From contig CBDFNN010000001.1 in the NCBI GenBank assembly GCA_965250215.1, forward strand, positions 1-52,422: DNA of 52,422 bases, given 5' to 3'. Under the pieces are notes generated by a model. That model did no database searches and was not told the origin of the DNA. It was given only the letters and a program-made list of their open reading frames with translations. The stretch comes from CBDFNN01 sp965250215 (lineage in GTDB: Bacteria; Bacteroidota; Rhodothermia; Rhodothermales; DATKEJ01). Position numbers and translations under genes: made by a program. Shown piece after piece: positions 50,581 through 52,422 of the stretch (position 1 is the stretch's first letter; each line of letters opens with the position of its first letter).

Positions 50581-52422
50581 TTACTGCGACGCTTCAGTGT
50601 TATCTCTTACACACCGACACGCTGTTTGACTTTGTGGAGTGATTGATTCCCGCAGTACCCTGCGATCCCAGTTCCGGAAAGTATAGGAGATGATATCATT
50701 TGCATTACGTGCGTCACTGGTCCAGTAATAGCCAATTTTGCCAAGATCGTAAAAGTCTCTACCGCCGTCCGCGAAAGCATATCGCTTTCCTCCCAGCATG
50801 GCATTGAAACCAGACTCCCCTCCTTCTACGAGGTCGTCATACGTGTCATGCAACGGATCATCCACATCTCCAGCCGCTCCACCATAAGACCGGGTTAGTG
50901 CCTTCCAGTCATCGTCACTTGGCAATCTCCACCCTTCCCCAAATTGCCGACAGGCTTCTTTTGCCGCCTGCCAGGTGTACAATCTTCCGTAGCGCACACA
51001 GTTCTCCTCCTTATTAGAAAAGCAAACAGCTCCATCGTTATCGAGAATTAGATCTTCGCCTAACCAAATTTGGTCATTGAATGTAATTTGCCTGTATTCT
51101 CCTCTTTTCTTCAATTCATGATGACCTTCTGGAGAAATGATTTCAGCCTCCAGATATACGTGCCTTTCTTTTGTATCTGGCCATCCCGTTTTTTTGCGAG
51201 AGACTATATTTATACTGCTTCCATCCGTTCTTTTGATAGAAAAGGGTGTATTGAGGGGAAAATTTGCGCGGTATTTTACACCTTTGCGCTGATTTCTGAC
51301 ACCACACTCCGTGTCTCGAGGGCACTGGATAACGATGGGGCTTCTACCTGTCGTTATTGTCGCGTCTACGGTGTATGCGATAAACCCATGATCTCCATTT
51401 ATTGGCATCCTACCACCACTAGGTGCCAGCTCTCTAATTTGAGGAGCAAACTCAACGACCAACACCTTGGAAGGATTGGACAAATCATCTAGCGGAAACA
51501 CCAACATTTTATTGGCGCTACTATGCTTTGAAAGAATGTAGTGATAGGATCCGCTGGTTATGTAGAGAGGATTCGTTTCCCAACCCAATATGTGATTGTG
51601 CCATTGCAGAAATCTGGTCGCCCGATCGGCATCGCTCATGTAACCCCAAGGACCAGCCTCGGAGTAATCAGCATCCTGCTCTCCGCTTTTTTTGTCATTC
51701 TTCGTGGGATAAAGGTCCGGCAATCCAAATAGGTGTCCCAGCTCGTGAATGAGTCTGTTTTCTGGTTGGCTAGCTCCATAAATGTCCGCACCTAACACAA
51801 GTGATCCACGGAGTGTTGTTCTGTTTCCCTTGTGCATATATCCGTGCGAAAAGTTTTCTGAGCGACTTACCGATGTGATGGTATAGGGTGTTTGATCGGG
51901 CAGTACAATGATCACAAAAGAGTAGGAATTAAAGTTCACTCCTTCATAGAGACTTAATGTCTCACTAATAAAATCAATATGAGTACGAGATTCCCTTAAG
52001 ACGCCACTATATTCACGAGCGTTTTTTGGAAGGGATTTCCAGCTATCATTTTTATGGTCTAAAAACAGAGCAGTATTCCCTCCCGACGCTTGACGGAAGA
52101 ATTCCGTTGCTCGATTAAAATCAATTGTTTTATTCCAATTGCCTTGAATGTCATCAATACCCTTGACATCTTTAAAATCCACGTACAAAACAATCCCACG
52201 ATTCTGTTCACCGGATCTCAAGTATATATCTGAAGGCCCGGCTTCTGTCATTTGCACGTGTTCTCTTCCGCTATTCAGCTGCGGGACACGTGTACTTACT
52301 CCGCTGTCATCTGGCAAAGACCCATCCTCGAACATCCAATCTCCATCCCCCAACCTCCAAACATCAGTATCCCTTTCTCGTGTTTCGTTCGCAGGGCGAA
52401 TCTCGACATTTTTTCCTTCCTT
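50581..52422 (-). CDS. Partial M6-type metalloprotease with C-terminal FISUMP domain
   Basis: The minus-strand frame is open to the right edge, 614 codons, so the N-terminus is missing; a TTG at 52353 is not a convincing start because coding-like sequence continues beyond it. The zinc site HELGHLFGLPDL lies around residues 228-239 of the visible part, and the surrounding sequence matches immune-inhibitor-A/M6 peptidases. Residues from about 465 onward match the FISUMP (Fibrobacter major paralogous) domain: WQAAKEACRQFGEGWRLPSDDDWKAL, YAFADGGRDFYDLGKIGYYWTS and TACRCVRD. Probably a secreted protease with a C-terminal binding domain. Confidence 0.8.
   Translation of the reverse strand, partial: KEGKNVEIRPANETRERDTDVWRLGDGDWMFEDGSLPDDSGVSTRVPQLNSGREHVQMTEAGPSDIYLRSGEQNRGIVLYVDFKDVKGIDDIQGNWNKTIDFNRATEFFRQASGGNTALFLDHKNDSWKSLPKNAREYSGVLRESRTHIDFISETLSLYEGVNFNSYSFVIIVLPDQTPYTITSVSRSENFSHGYMHKGNRTTLRGSLVLGADIYGASQPENRLIHELGHLFGLPDLYPTKNDKKSGEQDADYSEAGPWGYMSDADRATRFLQWHNHILGWETNPLYITSGSYHYILSKHSSANKMLVFPLDDLSNPSKVLVVEFAPQIRELAPSGGRMPINGDHGFIAYTVDATITTGRSPIVIQCPRDTECGVRNQRKGVKYRANFPLNTPFSIKRTDGSSINIVSRKKTGWPDTKERHVYLEAEIISPEGHHELKKRGEYRQITFNDQIWLGEDLILDNDGAVCFSNKEENCVRYGRLYTWQAAKEACRQFGEGWRLPSDDDWKALTRSYGGAAGDVDDPLHDTYDDLVEGGESGFNAMLGGKRYAFADGGRDFYDLGKIGYYWTSDARNANDIISYTFRNWDRRVLRESITPQSQTACRCVRDNTEASQ

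Noticed and set aside
1..52422. CRISPR array, rRNA or tRNA genes
   Set aside because: No set of regularly spaced repeats of CRISPR length and no rRNA-like or complete tRNA-like sequence was seen on either strand; the 21-bp iterons are explained as replication sites.

Overview
The window looks like an accessory or plasmid-borne region from the Bacteroidota-Rhodothermota-Balneolota part of the tree. The pointers are a beta-helix protein ending in a T9SS-type sorting tail (33581-35485), an exported M6-type protease with a FISUMP-like C-terminus at the right edge, a transmembrane Ser/Thr kinase with an HCD catalytic loop, large secreted RHS/YD proteins, and weak Shine-Dalgarno sequences. This is a family-level inference; no rRNA or tRNA gene is present to fix the taxonomy. 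Both edges cut genes.

Layout. 1-2.9 kb: a partial exported protein, an active-looking tyrosine recombinase with inverted repeats upstream, and the 3' remnant of a second related recombinase. 2.9-14.7 kb: a minus-strand secreted polymorphic-toxin locus, consisting of a YD-repeat RHS protein, an Fn3-array protein that carries the rest of the RHS core plus a HELVH metallopeptidase-like tip, and a lipoprotein that may be its immunity protein. 15-17 kb: a Ser/Thr kinase cut short and joined to a Wzz remnant, then a frameshifted antitoxin-like relic. 17.1-21.6 kb: a plasmid maintenance core with ParA, a ribbon-helix-helix partner, a GATATC-rich centromere/operator region, a MerR-like coiled-coil protein, a RepA/RPA-type initiator and four 21-bp iterons. 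21.6-31.7 kb: many small plasmid genes, including three diverged paralogues resembling DUF960, coiled-coil membrane peptides, a large stem-loop candidate for an origin of transfer, a HerA/TraG-like ATPase, a DUF4238 gene and a replication-relaxation protein. 31.8-33.5 kb: HEPN, PIN toxin/antitoxin and XRE genes. 33.6-41 kb: the T9SS cargo, an HNH protein, Cys-rich small proteins, and a second ATPase plus replication-relaxation pair. 41-42 kb: an IS3 remnant. 42-48.1 kb: a tight five-gene operon. 48.1-52.4 kb: a short DUF1508 gene, a Vps62-jacalin protein and the partial M6 protease.

The most unusual system is the operon at 41999-48080: a membrane pentapeptide-repeat protein, a PfkB-type sugar kinase, a 908-residue STAND protein (TIR-like, NACHT, then an FGE-sulfatase/C-type-lectin-fold domain), a Gfo/Idh/MocA oxidoreductase and a 2OG-Fe(II) oxygenase. 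Spacings of 18 and 44 nt, a 4-nt overlap and a 0-nt junction imply co-expression. A NACHT sensor-effector joined to three small-molecule enzymes suggests a conflict or signalling system that makes, modifies or clears a metabolite. That function is inferred, not shown.

An exact 27-bp sequence occurs just downstream of the toxin-locus lipoprotein (2869-2895) and, inverted, just downstream of the oxygenase (48095-48121). It brackets almost the whole plasmid-like block. Smaller duplications (antitoxin start, integrase tail) and several broken genes show repeated rearrangement.
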